Source of the DNA: Absidia repens | Lineage: Eukaryota; Mucoromycota; Mucoromycetes; Mucorales; Cunninghamellaceae | DNA length: 64,000 nucleotides | Direction: 5' to 3' | Assembly (NCBI GenBank): GCA_002105175.1 | Contig: MCGE01000011.1 | Location: 1,054,001 to 1,118,000, forward strand | Shown here: one piece after another, positions 1 through 12,400 of the stretch | How the letters are laid out: every line of letters begins with the position of its first letter | Position numbering within the stretch: the first letter of the stretch is position 1 | The notes under the pieces: model-generated | The model's input: only the letters and a program-made list of their open reading frames with translations | What the model was told of the DNA's origin: nothing | Database searches by the model: none | Translations under genes and position numbers: made by a program

Positions 1-1614
1 AAAACCTTCTCGCTATTCCTGGGTTCGGCGTTGGTTCTTCTTGAAGGATGGCTGGTTTGGTCAGTATACTGTATCTACTGTGAACAAAGTGAAAGGAACG
101 ATGACCATCAACGACCGAATTCCAACAAATGCCTCATGTGAATGCCGTATCTATACTGATATCGATCGCCGTTTTTGTTTTGAAGTCACTGGGTCAGAAA
201 CGTAAGTAATCATCACAAATTTTAGCCTCATATGCTGTATCTTACGAATTCTTTTTTTTTTTCATATTATTGTAGTTCATTCTTCTTACAATCTGAAACC
301 GAACAGGACATGCAACAATGGCTGTGGGCAATTGAAAGGGCGAAAGAATACTCTGGAAAAGAAGATACAGCTGCTATGAATGATTTGAATATCCCTCGTG
401 CCCTTTTATCACCAAAAGCAAATATGACCATTCGCAAATCAGCAAATGATCAATCCCAGTTACTGGTATCCTTATCAGTCTCACCACCTACCATCACATC
501 ATCCACTGAAAAAATCACAAACACAAAATCAATCGCCCAGGCCACTGATTATTTAGTAAATGATCTCTCCACTGTTTCAGCTCTCACCTCATTGATGGTG
601 CGCGAAAGCACTTCCAATCCTACAGTAAATGCAGATACAGACTATAGTGATAAGGACAGCAATACCACATCAGATGCCCAAGTGCCGTCGAGCCAACCAG
701 CAACAGCTTCATCCAGTGAAGAGAAACCAAATGACGATATACCAAATCAGCAACCACAAGAGCAACAGCAGCAGCAGCAACAACCTGTTGAGCGACAATC
801 CAGTACTGCCTCTTCCTCCTGGTCTATGCCTTGGCTTATGTCTGGAATCAATGTATTATCCTCTTCTAGCGTAGACACTCACGGTGAACCGAAGGTGATT
901 GTGGTATGGCCTAATAAAGTGGAATCAGACGCTCCTAAAGTCAAGTTGGATGATTATTCGGACGATTTACTGGCTGGTCAGCGCGAACTCCGTCGCTACT
1001 TCGCATGTGTGCCTGAAGATGAAATAGTCATGGATGGTAGGTTTTTGGTGATAGAAAAAAAAAAGAAGAAAGGGACGTGGGATGGGGGATTTGATGCTAA
1101 CAAACCGTTTTATGATCGTTATAGTTTTTTCTGCTTCTCTTTACCGTCAACCGAAACACAGGAACAGACGTGACAGCCTTGATGATGGTGCTAAGAGTGG
1201 TGGTATTGACAAACCTGAACCTCCCAACCAAAATATGAATGACCTTGGAAATGGATACAGTGGCACGGTTTACATGAGTCAGAAGAGCCTGTGGTTTTAT
1301 AGCTGTCGGATGATGACCTGCCTAAATGCCGTAAGTTACATGAAACTTATATACACAATACATAAAATGAAAGCGGTAGTTTCTAATGGTAATTATGTCA
1401 TTTTTTTTTTTTACGTCTAGGTGGTAATTCCATATGGCAGCATCAAAACGATTCGTTTGGAAAAGATATTATCTGCGAACTCACAAGGGATGCTTATGTA
1501 TATTGACACCAAATCAAATCCATCAATATCCTATTGTTTTGGTGTATGGCTAGATTCCGCTGAGCTGATTGCTGAAAGGTTACGAGTGGTGACTGAAAAT
1601 GCGAAACGTCAAAC

Positions 1615-1653
<39 letters not shown>

Positions 1654-3450
1654 TAAGCGACTGGGTATTGCAGAGTTATGTGATAAACTAAATGAGTCTT
1701 GTATAGAAAATGGACGACCAAGTACTATTTGACATCATCAGGTGCACGACTATCGGAAAGATTCGATCGAAAACACCAACAAGTCAAGTCATAGCAATTA
1801 CAACGTCTAACACAGCGGTCACACCGCTCACCGTCCAAGCGCAATCCCGATTAACCACAGAACCGCAAGCAACATTGGATCACACCGATAACGATGGCAA
1901 TAATTCACCAACTCCTTCAGCATTATCATCATTATCTGATAGTAGTAACCATGTCACCACGAAACTAACATTAGAACGCCAACAACAAAACGCGTCACCT
2001 GCTGCTGGGGCTTTGACCGCTGCCATGGAGGCTGCTAACGAATCACGTACTACCGAATTCGAATCGAAACCGCCTCGACCAAGAAAGAAAAGCAAAAATC
2101 TCGGCGACAGCAAGGACACCTCCCTTATGACCCAAAATCCGGTGAAGCCTGTTACATGTAATTGTGATGACCATTTGGACAAAGTGGAAGCCGATTTGGA
2201 ATTACCTATAAGTGCTCGTCGGGCTTACGAGTTTTTAGCTGGAACATCGTGTTGGGAACAACTGAACAAAGCAAAAGGAAACTCTGGTAAAAATAAAAGA
2301 GTAAATTAAAAGATGACCGTTTGCCTAACTCAATTTTTCTGTTTTTTTTTGTTTTTTTTATTATTTATTTATTTTGCCATAGCCCCCTCCCCTTCAAAAT
2401 GGGAAAATGACGACACTGGAACAATGGAAAGGATATTGAACTACACCATGCCGAGTCCGATGGGTAAGTTATACATATATGGTAACTGACATGGGTGACT
2501 GCACTACTAATTGTGTATTCAATCACGTTTTTTATTAATAGCCCGAGGCAAGGAGGCTGAAGTTATCGAAACACAACAAGTTTTAAGAAATGAAAACGGA
2601 TTGTAAGTGGCGGGGTGGAATCGATAGAAAAAGAAGGGAAAAAATAGAAGCGCCTAACAATATTTTTTTTTTTTTGAATCATATGCTTCACGGATTTAGG
2701 TGTTATGTGATCTTGGTTACAACAAAGGCACCAACATTGCCATATGCGGACGCGTTTATACCAATGATCAAGCTTTGTATCACTTACAATTCACCAACCA
2801 CCTGTCGACTGGTTTGTAGTATTGGAGTCAAATGGCTAAAAAGTATTATGGTTAAAGGTAAATTGAAAAGTACAAGAAAAAAAAATGATAAACATAATTG
2901 GGATCAGTTAGTGATAATATATTCTTTCAATTCTTTTTAATAGGCATGGTAAACCGGGCGGCCATCAAGGGTATGAGCGAAACCATCGCAGCATTAACCC
3001 CCATAGTAGAACAAACCGCAGCACAAGAAAAAAGGGGTGGTCAAGAAAAGCAACAAATGACGGCGGCGAGTGAAAAGGATGGATCAACAAAGCTACTACC
3101 AAATATCAACACAAGCAATATTCCAGCATCTTCAGGCGGGCAGAAAGGTGACACCAAGCAAAATGTGGAAATAGGGAAATGGAACATTCTAGGTGACACA
3201 GCGCTCAGCCCGCGATGGTTCGTCATCTTTGTCAGTGTGGCTCTGCTCCTACTACTCTACCCCACGTGGTTGATGGAAAGGGTTGGGTTGTCGCCGTCAA
3301 CGTTGGAAGTAGTATCAACTCCCTTCTCCACTCAGTCTATGGGGAATGTATCATGGCGTGCCGTACATTTATCTGATTTGGAGCCTTTGGTGAATGGCAA
3401 AGATACAGAGGTGAATCGATCCAACTCTAGGTAATTTTGTAACTGATGAA

Positions 3451-3489
<39 letters not shown>

Positions 3490-3910
3490 AATAGTAGAAT
3501 AGAAGATGTGTGTATTGAAGGTACTAGGTACATAATGTCTGATTTATTTACCTATTTTTTTTTTTTTTTGTAGTGCATATCAGGCCTTCAAATCTTCTCG
3601 ATCCGATATAGGAGTCTGGAATTACCGTTGGTTTAGCATCAGGCACCGACTGACGGCTGCAGAATTGACATTTACTCGGGAACAACTGGCTGTAATACGA
3701 TATGAATTACTGATGGCCTTTAAGATGCTCAATGGTATGGAACAACGCCTACTGGAAAGTGAATATTGGAATTGGCTATTGGATCAGCAATCTCGGTGTC
3801 ACCTAGCACCATTGGATAATCAAGACAATGAAGACAGTACTAGTGCCACCCATTCATTATGCAACGAAATCAATGCGGAAATTGGTCAAGCTGACCTTGA
3901 ATTTTACTGA
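1..3910 (+). CDS. SIP3: PH-GRAM-VASt sterol-transfer protein (Sip3/LAM family), 5' partial
   Basis: Ten exons: <1-201, 276-1036, 1125-1330, 1421-1615, 1707-2286, 2383-2463, 2542-2602, 2700-2857, 2944-3430, 3574-3910; 1021 residues are visible and all exon phases agree. Visible order: PH domain (about residues 1-95, with WVRRWFFLKDGWFG), a Gln/Ser-rich linker, a GRAM domain (about 315-445, starting at VFSASLYR with SLWFYS), a VASt/StART-like domain (about 600-775, with VPYGDAF-like LPYADAF and GVKWLKSIMVKG), then one hydrophobic helix at about 838-857 and a soluble tail. In yeast, LAM proteins sit at ER contact sites and move sterol between membranes. PH together with GRAM and VASt points to the Sip3/Lam1 branch, whose N-terminal BAR domain would lie left of the window. 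Poly(A) runs lie inside introns 4 and 9. AATAAA follows at about 4062 and 4074. Confidence 0.9.
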
Positions 3911-4388
3911 CAGTCAAGGTCAAAGGGGCGCAAGCAATCATCCATTGGGGGGTCTGTAGAATAGAGTTTAGTTGTTTAGCAGTAGAAGTAGTCAATTATT
4001 ATTTTATATTTGTAGTGTAGTGTAGTGTAGTCTATTTTTATTTTTATTGACTGCTGTTGAAATAAATAGACCAAATAAAGTTTTTTCTGTTACACAATTC
4101 TTCAATGCGAACAAAAAAGGGGTGGGCTCGATATTTGTGCAATGAAATCATGCACTGGAATACTGATATTGCCTCCAAAAGGAATTTGCAGTCTGTGGCG
4201 CATCCAGTTTTTTTTTTTTCACTCTGATTTATGAATATGATATTGGTGTCAAAGTGTGACAGATTACAATGAAATACAATGCGTATAAATATGATTCTAT
4301 TTTTTGATTTGTTTGATCTTTATGCTCTTTCTCTTTTATTTTTTTATTTCATTTTTTTTTTTATTTACAATTTCATCGTCAGTAAGTC
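3911..4388. other. Intergenic spacer with 3' end signals and T-rich promoter
   Basis: Holds a short (tgtag)n run near 4014-4030, two AATAAA-like sites for the upstream gene, and a long pyrimidine/T-rich tract at about 4320-4372 directly before the next start codon. No gene seen. Confidence 0.6.
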
Positions 4389-5558
4389 ATGATTTCCCAT
4401 CAAATCAGATTCGAAAACAACAACGACAAGCATATTGATTATAATTTATTATTGGACACCTCTTATTATACCTCACCTACATTATCTACTCCACTCAGCT
4501 CTCCTGCCAATTCTTTGATCCAGGACGAAATGCCATTGAATCAACGTCAAAATATATCATCGGCGCCAATGACAACTCAACAACAAGGAAATTATGGGTT
4601 TTCTCCAGGAAATGCATCCCATCCTCAGCAGGACGATTGGTTATTGGGTCAATTTTATGATCCCAGATCATTCACTTATAATCCACTCCTTCCTCTGGAT
4701 CCGGTAGAAGGAAACCACACTGGAAATGCACCATTTCAATCAATTTCACCTACCATTAATTACAGCAATCATCACGGCGTTGATGATTTTCAATCCATGG
4801 TGGCTATCACTGGTGGATCAGCTGAAACGACGTCAGCTCCAGGGACGTTGGAGGCAACTGGGCCACAAAACAATCACATCTATGCTTTTCATCATCAGCA
4901 AATCGAGAAAACCAAGAAAATTGCCACAGAGCCGGTCTCATCAGCTTCATCGCCATGCGCAACATCAGCAAAATCAAAGAAAAAATCAAGTAAAAAACCT
5001 CCTGTGCCTTATGCCCATCAAATGCGGAGCTTGAATTTCGGCTATCCCTCAAAGGCTTGTCGTGCTTATTCATCGCCTCGATCTTTGTCATCAACGTCAT
5101 CACCAACACAGCCTCATTCAACACAGTCGTCTTTCTCTTCACCATCATCAGCAACAAATTCACCTTCAACTACACTTCATTCGGGAAAAAAATCAGCATC
5201 AAGTACGGTCTTAGAAAAGGGAAAAAATAAAAAACAAGCTAGCTCACCTTATCAATGCGACTTTCCTGGTTGCCAAAAAACATTTACAAGGCCCTACAAT
5301 TTGAAATCACACCACCGCACTCACACCAACGAAAAACCTTTTGAATGCCCTCACTGTAACAAGGCTTTTGCTCGACAACATGACCGCAACCGACATGCAA
5401 AATTACATTTTGGTATCAAGCCCTATATCTGTGTCTATTGTTACAAAACGTTTGCTCGACAGGATGCTCTGACTCGCCATCAAATCTGGGTAGATGAAAG
5501 TGGAGTGATTGGCTGCTCATCACTGAAAAGAAAAAGCAGAAAGGGGTCAGCAGTATAG
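4389..5558 (+). CDS. C2H2 zinc-finger transcription factor, Crz1-like
   Basis: Single exon, 389 residues. The first 280 residues are Ser/Pro/Gln/Asn-rich and look disordered, with basic patches such as [11 protein letters not shown]. Three zinc fingers lie at about residues 288-370. The first is Cys-X4-Cys with [13 protein letters not shown]; the second is Cys-X2-Cys with [14 protein letters not shown]; the third ([19 protein letters not shown]) lacks the normal second His and may use a later Cys (VIGC). The TRPYNLKSH...FARQHDR pattern matches the DNA-binding part of the calcineurin-responsive factor Crz1/Prz1, so a nuclear regulator of calcium or stress genes is likely. I see no clear calcineurin-docking motif, so regulation by calcineurin is inference. 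A polyadenylation signal AATAAA occurs at about 5720. Confidence 0.85.
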   Translation: MISHQIRFENNNDKHIDYNLLLDTSYYTSPTLSTPLSSPANSLIQDEMPLNQRQNISSAPMTTQQQGNYGFSPGNASHPQQDDWLLGQFYDPRSFTYNPLLPLDPVEGNHTGNAPFQSISPTINYSNHHGVDDFQSMVAITGGSAETTSAPGTLEATGPQNNHIYAFHHQQIEKTKKIATEPVSSASSPCATSAKSKKKSSKKPPVPYAHQMRSLNFGYPSKACRAYSSPRSLSSTSSPTQPHSTQSSFSSPSSATNSPSTTLHSGKKSASSTVLEKGKNKKQASSPYQCDFPGCQKTFTRPYNLKSHHRTHTNEKPFECPHCNKAFARQHDRNRHAKLHFGIKPYICVYCYKTFARQDALTRHQIWVDESGVIGCSSLKRKSRKGSAV

Positions 5559-6132
5559 AATAGTGAAACGGGGTTTGAAAATAGGACACATTTTTTTTAT
5601 ATGCCTTTCATGCTGGTTATTATGGGGGCTCCATTTTTATTTTTATTTCTGTATATAACAGTGATTTTATGCCTTTTATGCTTCATTTATATTTTTTATA
5701 TTATGCTTTTTTTAAATTCAATAAACAATGACTTTTTGAGTTTTCGATAAACTCCAAAAAAAAAAGATGTTTCCACTCTGCTCGTGCTATTTTTAATTAA
5801 TCGACTCGATACATTTCTGTAAAAATAGAAATTGGCAGATCAACTAATTTTATACTTTCTGCTGATCAGAATGAAAGGAAATAAAAAAAAAAAAAAGTCG
5901 GGGTACCACAATCTTAGCCAGGTGATTGATGCAAACAATCCTGCCATGTTTTGAAAATCGGGCGCATTTAAGGGACTGCCATTTCATGTGCTTGATTTTC
6001 TTTTTTAGATAGAAGTCACCGAGCTTTTTCAAAAAGTCGGAAAATAGAACTGACATCATATAATACGTAGTATAAGGTAAATATAATTCCCCTCTGCTTG
6101 GAGATTTCCAGTTTTTTGTTATACGTATGCAA

Positions 6133-6164
<32 letters not shown>

Positions 6165-6360
6165 CAATAATGGACAGGATTTTTACAGTACATCCAGTCT
6201 ATTGACAGAAACACTGTTTCATATGGAATCTATGCTGGAGGTACAGTGAGTAGCGATGCCTTTCAAATTAAGTGGCGCAGAACAGCAAGTCAGTCGGTGG
6301 GGTTCAAGAGGAAAGTAAGCGTAGTGTGGAAAAAGTATACGTTTGCAAGAACACTCACAA
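5559..6360. other. Intergenic AT-rich stretch with (AAT)n
   Basis: 3' end of the zinc-finger gene followed by AT-rich DNA. An (AAT/AAC)n microsatellite runs about 6140-6172. Short reading frames here are compositionally biased and show no domain. No gene supported. Confidence 0.6.
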
Positions 6361-6364
6361 AATA

Positions 6365-7028
6365 AGCTTCTCTCACTATATAATGGTTCAGAGGATGTGT
6401 AATAAAATTGAATATTTTATTGAAATGATATGGCCAAGACTATACTAACGGCGAGAGGCTCATCTAACAAAAATCTATTGGAGTTAGCAAAAGGGTCTAA
6501 TGGATGAGTCGAAGAAGGTTTAGCAATGATCTAAAAGCCAAATGTAAAGAATAATTTATTATATTGCGAGGTACAAGATACGAGAAAGACTAAAAAGAAT
6601 ATATTACATTGAAGAAAAACAGTTGATTCACACGACGATCATAAAAAAGGGATCTATTGTACACGACATGAGAGAGACGAATGGGACATTTTTAATTGAA
6701 GAATGTAAAAGAAATATATTTTATTCAAATATAGATACAAACTATAGATAAACTAACACTGAACTAACAAAAGGAGATTTCAAAAAACCAATAATTGGCG
6801 GTCTTAAATCCTGAATCCAAAATGAAAGGGTTTCCCCATGCATCTTGTAATCCCTGAACTGAAATCGCTTCTAAACTAGTCCTGACACTATTTTAAGCCC
6901 AAAATAACCCTATAGAAGTTGAATGGTGAAGAAAAAATGAAAAAGAAAAAAAGAAAATGGAAAGTGAGGGCGGAAAAAATTTTGGGGGTAAAAAATAAAG
7001 ACCCACGTGGTCGGGATTTAAATCAATT
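6365..7028 (-). repeat. Dispersed repeat family copy 1 (reverse)
   Basis: Reverse-oriented copy of a family found at least eight times in the window. The conserved core is 6815-6891. In the sense (minus) direction the order is TTTAAATCCCG plus CACGTG-like site (about 7007-7027), a T/C-rich tract, the core reading SVRTSLEAISVQGLQDAWGN in frame, then a tail with AATAAAATAT. The copy ends about 20 bases from the TA-flanked element at 7049. Confidence 0.8.
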
Positions 7029-7216
7029 TACTGGTGTCGTTTCTTGTATGGTGTGGCTCACTTATAATGTCAATTTTCATTTCAATTTTATGACTTCGAT
7101 CGCAGTTTGAAAAATGCCTTCTTAAAGCCTTTTTTTTTTTTTTTTCTCCTTCCTTTCTTTTTTTTTCTCTCGTCACCGCCATTTCATTGATCTCATTGGG
7201 ATGATGTTCAACTGGG

Positions 7217-7297
7217 ATTAGTGTCAGGACTAGTTTAGAAGGGGTTTCGGCTCAGGTATTACGAGATGCAAGGGGAAACCCTTTCATTTTGGATCCA
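7217..7297 (+). repeat. Dispersed repeat core, copy 2, inside TIR element 1
   Basis: Reads ISVRTSLEGVSAQVLRDARG and continues in frame to a TAG at about 7337-7339. Unlike the longer copies, only the core and a T/C-rich leader are present. The frame is broken upstream by TGA at about 7203, so there is no in-frame ATG near it. Confidence 0.8.
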
Positions 7298-7564
7298 GAA
7301 TTTGGGACCACTATTAGTTTAACCTTCATCTTAGTTTAGTATTGGTTGTCATTGTTATAATTACTACTGAATAAACTTTGTCTTGCCTTTTTCTATCATT
7401 TTTTAATTGTCTTGCCAAATGTATATACATAGGCTTATTATAAGCAGAAACATACAAACGGGTGTGTGTCCGTACAACACCAAAAAAATAGAAGGGATGG
7501 CACTTTTTATTGTACAAATAATAAATAAAAATACATAAACTAATCCTCATTTGCAAGTCTTACA

Positions 7565-7643
7565 ATCTACATCTACATCTACATCTACTTCTACATCTAC
7601 ATCTACATCTACATCTACATCTACTTCTACTTCTACTTCTACT
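7565..7643. repeat. (TCTACA)n / (TCTACT)n microsatellite
   Basis: About 13 hexamer units inside TIR element 1. The matching place in element 2 (about 56341-56361) has only about three units, so the array has expanded or contracted since the two copies separated. Confidence 0.9.
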
Positions 7644-8347
7644 AATTACGCTTGATATGGGAGCGGGAACAAGCAAAAAACAGGACATTGTTTTCTGTAT
7701 AATATTTTACAGTTTTCGCGGTGTTTTACAAAATAAATGCACATATCATTTTCCTTTTTAGTACATCAGATACGTTTCAAATCCTAGGCCAGCCAGCCAA
7801 AGTCTTCTTTTTTTGAAGGCTGATAAGCTTTTCTTTTTTTATAAGAAAAAACAACTGATGTACACGTTTTGTTCTTAAAGGTCTGAATTATCATGTTTAT
7901 ACATTGCTTTTTTGAGGTGGCCATTTTTTAAAAAACCATCAGCTTTCTAGGATCATGTCTAGTATTTGACATTATAAGTGAGCCACACCATAAGATTTTT
8001 TTCTACCTTTGTGGCTACAAAAAAGGAAACTGTCACTTTTTTTCTTTCTCTTGTTGTTTGATGTGCTGTATGTATAGTATGCAGACTGTCTGTCACTGAC
8101 CCAATCGACAAAATCATGAATTCATCTTTCAACACAGCAGAAAGAAATTTGTAACTACCGATACTGTATTGTATTCGCCATCAAAGCCAAATTTAAAAAA
8201 TCAAAGAATAGCATTTTATTGAATAGAAACAATCGTTTTGTATGGACGAATAAAAATAAAGATGATAAAATAACTATAGATAAAATAACTAAACTAATGA
8301 AATATAACCGAGCTATAACGCCACTATAAACCAGTATCCGATGCGAA

Positions 8348-9434
8348 TCATGTCCTCTTGATTTTTTTACTACTTGCAATCATAGCACCTTCATCACCGC
8401 GAATACGCTACAAAACACAAATAAGGAATCAATGATCAGCAACATGCTTACCGATAGTCGATACCCAGTTGATAATATAAACATACCTTTTCCATTTTCT
8501 TTTTCGGTTCTTCGTTTTGAATTCTTGCGGCCAATTTTTCGGAGATGAAGGAATTCTCTAGAGCCTATGTAAACAAAATCATTAGTTTGTTCTTTTCCTT
8601 GCAGCACTATTCAGCAACCTGTAATCGAGAATTTATACCTGTTTTTGGAGCTCCACATCCAAGGGTTTATATAATTTTGATTGCAGCTTGACTACTTGTC
8701 TTCCAGACTCAATTTGCCAACCTGTGCGCTTTGCCCTTCGTTCAAGTAGAAGACTAGCCAATTCACAGAGGATGTGTGAGTTCTAAGGAATAACCATAAT
8801 GCGTGTTGTTAGTAAAACATGGCCCTTGATTCCTTCATGCCCGCCAATATTTTGTTGTAAGGTTTTACCTGAGTTTCATCTTCACTTAAAGCATCTCGTG
8901 ATAACTTGATTCTTTGGACATAGTAATACAGCAATGTAATGTTTTCTTGAGTAGCATAGCAGCTGATAAAATATTCGATATATTGGGAGAAAATGTACAG
9001 TTCATCATCTGTAGATCCAAAATCAGGATGGTGGGCAAGCAAATGGATCAATCGGTCGATGGAGAATTCAAAGGGAAAATCGGCTAAAGAGAAAGAGCTT
9101 ACGGTGAGCATTCCATGAGAAATAAAAAGATGATCACTTTACCTTGACTACCCCTGATTTTTCGAGTAATCCGGCCGCGAATGAAATTGGTCACCTGTTG
9201 ATAAAAATGTCAGTGAGAGACATCAACTTCTGATTGATCTGCTTTGATTGATTGCTTACCTTGTGCATATACGTTTCTTCAGGTTCATGAGCACAAAGGA
9301 ATAACAAGATTTGATATCGAGGGTTTATTTCAGCTTTCGCCAAGCCAAGCATCAGGTATTCTCCAAAACGGAAACGTACATAGTAGCAGGAGTCCTAGTA
9401 AAACGTCTTTAGTATATTTTGCTGGCAATGCCAC

Positions 9435-9472
<38 letters not shown>

Positions 9473-12400
9473 TGTAACAATAATCCAAGCTGTTCAAATC
9501 GTGAAACGTCAAGAAAATGTTGATAGGCTGAATATTCCCCTAGTTGTACAATTGAGGTAGCCGCAAAGAGTCGAAGGTGTGAAGATTCTGCTGCACTATA
9601 TAAATTGATAACAACGAATTGAGCTGACTCATCTATTTTTTTCCCGCCATATCTTTTCTTACCTCGTTTTGTCTGCCACTGCGATATCACATGTTGTATC
9701 CACCAAATCCCAAAGCATAGATATTATCTTGAGCGCTATATCATCATCAACCATTTGCTTTGTTTCGGCCATCCCTATCAGGTAGTTTGTCAAGATAGGA
9801 GCAGAAGACAACTAGATGAAACATTTATAAAGTCAGTACATCAATAACTATGACAAATTCCTGTATGTTTTTGTTGATAGTACCTTTTGTTTCGAGATTT
9901 CACGTAAATTATCATATTCGTCCCATTCAGGATTGTTCTCAGAACCCTAAAAAGTGGAAATGAAAGTGAGTAATCGAATAGGTTCAAATTTTCATGACAA
10001 CTTACCGATATCATAACCTTTTGTGTCATGCATTTTTGTTGAACAAAGTCGACCATTATATTTAAGTGCGACCGCAATAAGGATGGAGAGTATTTAGCAA
10101 TCACTGATAAGCTTGTCAATGTGGTGAGAAGGTTGCTGTTTTCGAGATTTGCATCTTCGATCAATTCCTATAATACGTTGAAAGACCAGATAAGATTCAC
10201 TGCATATTCAACTGGTGGAAGTTTACTTACATCTAGAAGGTCAGTGCAAGTAGTTTCTGAATCGTTGGAGTTGCATAAGATAGTAGTTGCGTTTTCGGCT
10301 TGTAAAACGCTTCCATTGCTGGCATACGATGATAGTCTAGTTAAAATATTACTATATTCACAGAAAAAGGACAAAAGGAATGAGACCAGTGCTTCCTACA
10401 TATGTGTCAATCATTTATATTACCTTCTAAGGGACAGTTCGGTTGGTAAAGATTTGATTGTTGATGCAAGAATTTCCAAGCTTATGTCCGCTGCAAAATG
10501 ATTATATGCCCCGAAAAAGTTAATAATATTATAAATACACATTATCGCCCACCGTCTTCCATAAAATTCACGACTTACTAATTGAGCCACCATTGTCGTT
10601 CATGATATGTCTGATGAGATCGTCAGCATAAGAGATACACATTCTAGGGAATTCGGTACCAATTTTCTACAATTAAATGTAAGATTTAGAAAGTACTTAT
10701 TTCCTTATGTTCCTCCATTTTTCTATTACCTTTGCGAGAGTCTGTGAAGCATCACTCCTATCTTGTACAGAAGATTGTCGATTGCCTCTGGTAGATCTTA
10801 GCGCGCTATATAGATATGGTACCACAGATTTGTTCACCACCAATAGATGTGTTCGGTTCAATAACCAGCTCCAAGGTTCCAAAGCTCCGTGCGCCTTTTG
10901 TTCCAATCGTTTCAGCAAAGATTTCTATCGGAAAGAAGTAAAAGAAATTGGCCATCACATTATATTATCATTGAAGTTTTTTTTTTTTTTTTTTTTTTGC
11001 TATTTACCTGAGCAGTAACGACGTTTTTGTATTCTTTTTCCACACTGATTGAGTTTCTTAAAGAGCGCACTATATCCAAATCATCGATATCCCGAAGTTG
11101 TTTGAGAGAGCTTACTACTCTTGCGTGGTCCTCAAATTGCCCTACAAAAGAGAAGATGAATCAAGATACTATCTAGAATGAGTGTGTATATATAGGAATA
11201 TTACCAGCAATCATTTTCATCACTCTTTCCGCCTGGTTTTGATCGTATTCACTGAGAATGGAATCCGTTCCCTAATAATGAAATGAGTGTAGATTAGTTG
11301 GTATTTCAGGTGTCCGTTTTATCATGTTTTACTGTTACATACATCATTGTCACAAAATTCGATAAACTTTTCCAGCATCTCAATATTCCTATTTATATCG
11401 AAAAAGAGGTCAAGGGCAATGAATACATGCATTTGACCATCCATGTCTTGTCTCCCTGTCTTTCTAGTTTACCTCTTTCCATTCGCAATATATGAGTAAA
11501 ATGCCATCTTCGCTTTTTCGTCAAATGACATAAAAACAGTGACAAATCGTTCCGCTCGTACAGCATCGTCCATAATTTCCGGGAAGATATGGGTTTGAAG
11601 AGCATCGTCCAAGAGCACTCTATTTAAATAATAAAAAAAGAACATGTGAGCCTTCATCATGGGGTATATATCTAACATATATAAACACATATTCCTTACT
11701 CGAGTCGGCGATTTCCAACTAAGAGACAATGGAACAAGTCGCATGGAATCCAGCCAAAGTTGCTCATAATTTTTGAGTCATTTCTATGTGAATAAAACCA
11801 TATCAGCTCTATATCTTTTATTCATAGTATTTTTCTTTTAATTGGTACTTACAATTGGGTGTAAACTTGGTTGTAGATTGTACCCGCTGCATTCATGGCT
11901 TCCTTTTGTACGACGCCCTATATTAATAAAACGTGAGTCATAGGGCCGCATATAACCAATGTTCAGTTGTAGTATAATGCTTACCTTCCTATCCTTGCAC
12001 CGCATCAACAGTTGTTTCAGGACTACCTTCGACATATATTCTATGATAATTTCGACAGACATTTTTCCAATTGCAGCGCAAACAGAAGAGCGCACCTTTT
12101 CATCTTGATCCGTCAATAGATTGATGAAGCAATCTAGAATAAGCGGTGAATATGGAAAATAGTGTTAGTGTCAAGTAATGATCCCTATATCGTTCCAGCT
12201 ATTTCCACTATTCCTGCGCTAAATACTATTCTTACCGTTCATCTCTTTGGCAACCATGTCGGGATGATTTTGATAAATAAGGCACGCCAGTTCCACCCAC
12301 CGCATACGGATCGTTACAGATTTGTCACGTCTTCTATCCAACCATGCCTTCCAAATGCTGGGGTATTGACGAAACAATGCAGATGATTTGTCCGCAAACA

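Larger units (their letters stand above)
7049..7990 (+). mobile_element. TA-flanked terminal-inverted-repeat element 1 (non-autonomous)
   Basis: 942 bases bounded by near-perfect inverted repeats of at least 25 bases (left begins TGGTGTGGCTCACTTATAA at 7049; the right end, read in reverse complement from 7990, is the same), flanked on both sides by TA (7047-7048 and 7991-7992). This is the layout of Tc1/mariner-type insertions, which duplicate TA. No transposase frame is present, so it would depend on a protein from elsewhere. A second copy, very similar along its length, lies at 55811-56689. It carries a copy of the dispersed-repeat core (7217-7297) and a (TCTACA)n array. Confidence 0.85.

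Noticed and set aside
232..275. ATG at 232 as a start for the PH-GRAM-VASt gene
   Set aside because: It lies inside an intron; the exon before it (1-201) continues the PH domain in frame.
1082..1124. In-frame ATG before the GRAM exon as a separate gene start
   Set aside because: The region is intronic; joining 1036 to 1125 gives the expected GRAM beginning.
4807..5169. Long minus-strand frame opposite the zinc-finger gene
   Set aside because: Shadow of the plus-strand coding sequence; no domain and no promoter.
7565..7643. (TCTACA)n as a telomere-type or CRISPR-type array
   Set aside because: Simple hexamer array inside a mobile element, with no spacers and no telomere unit.
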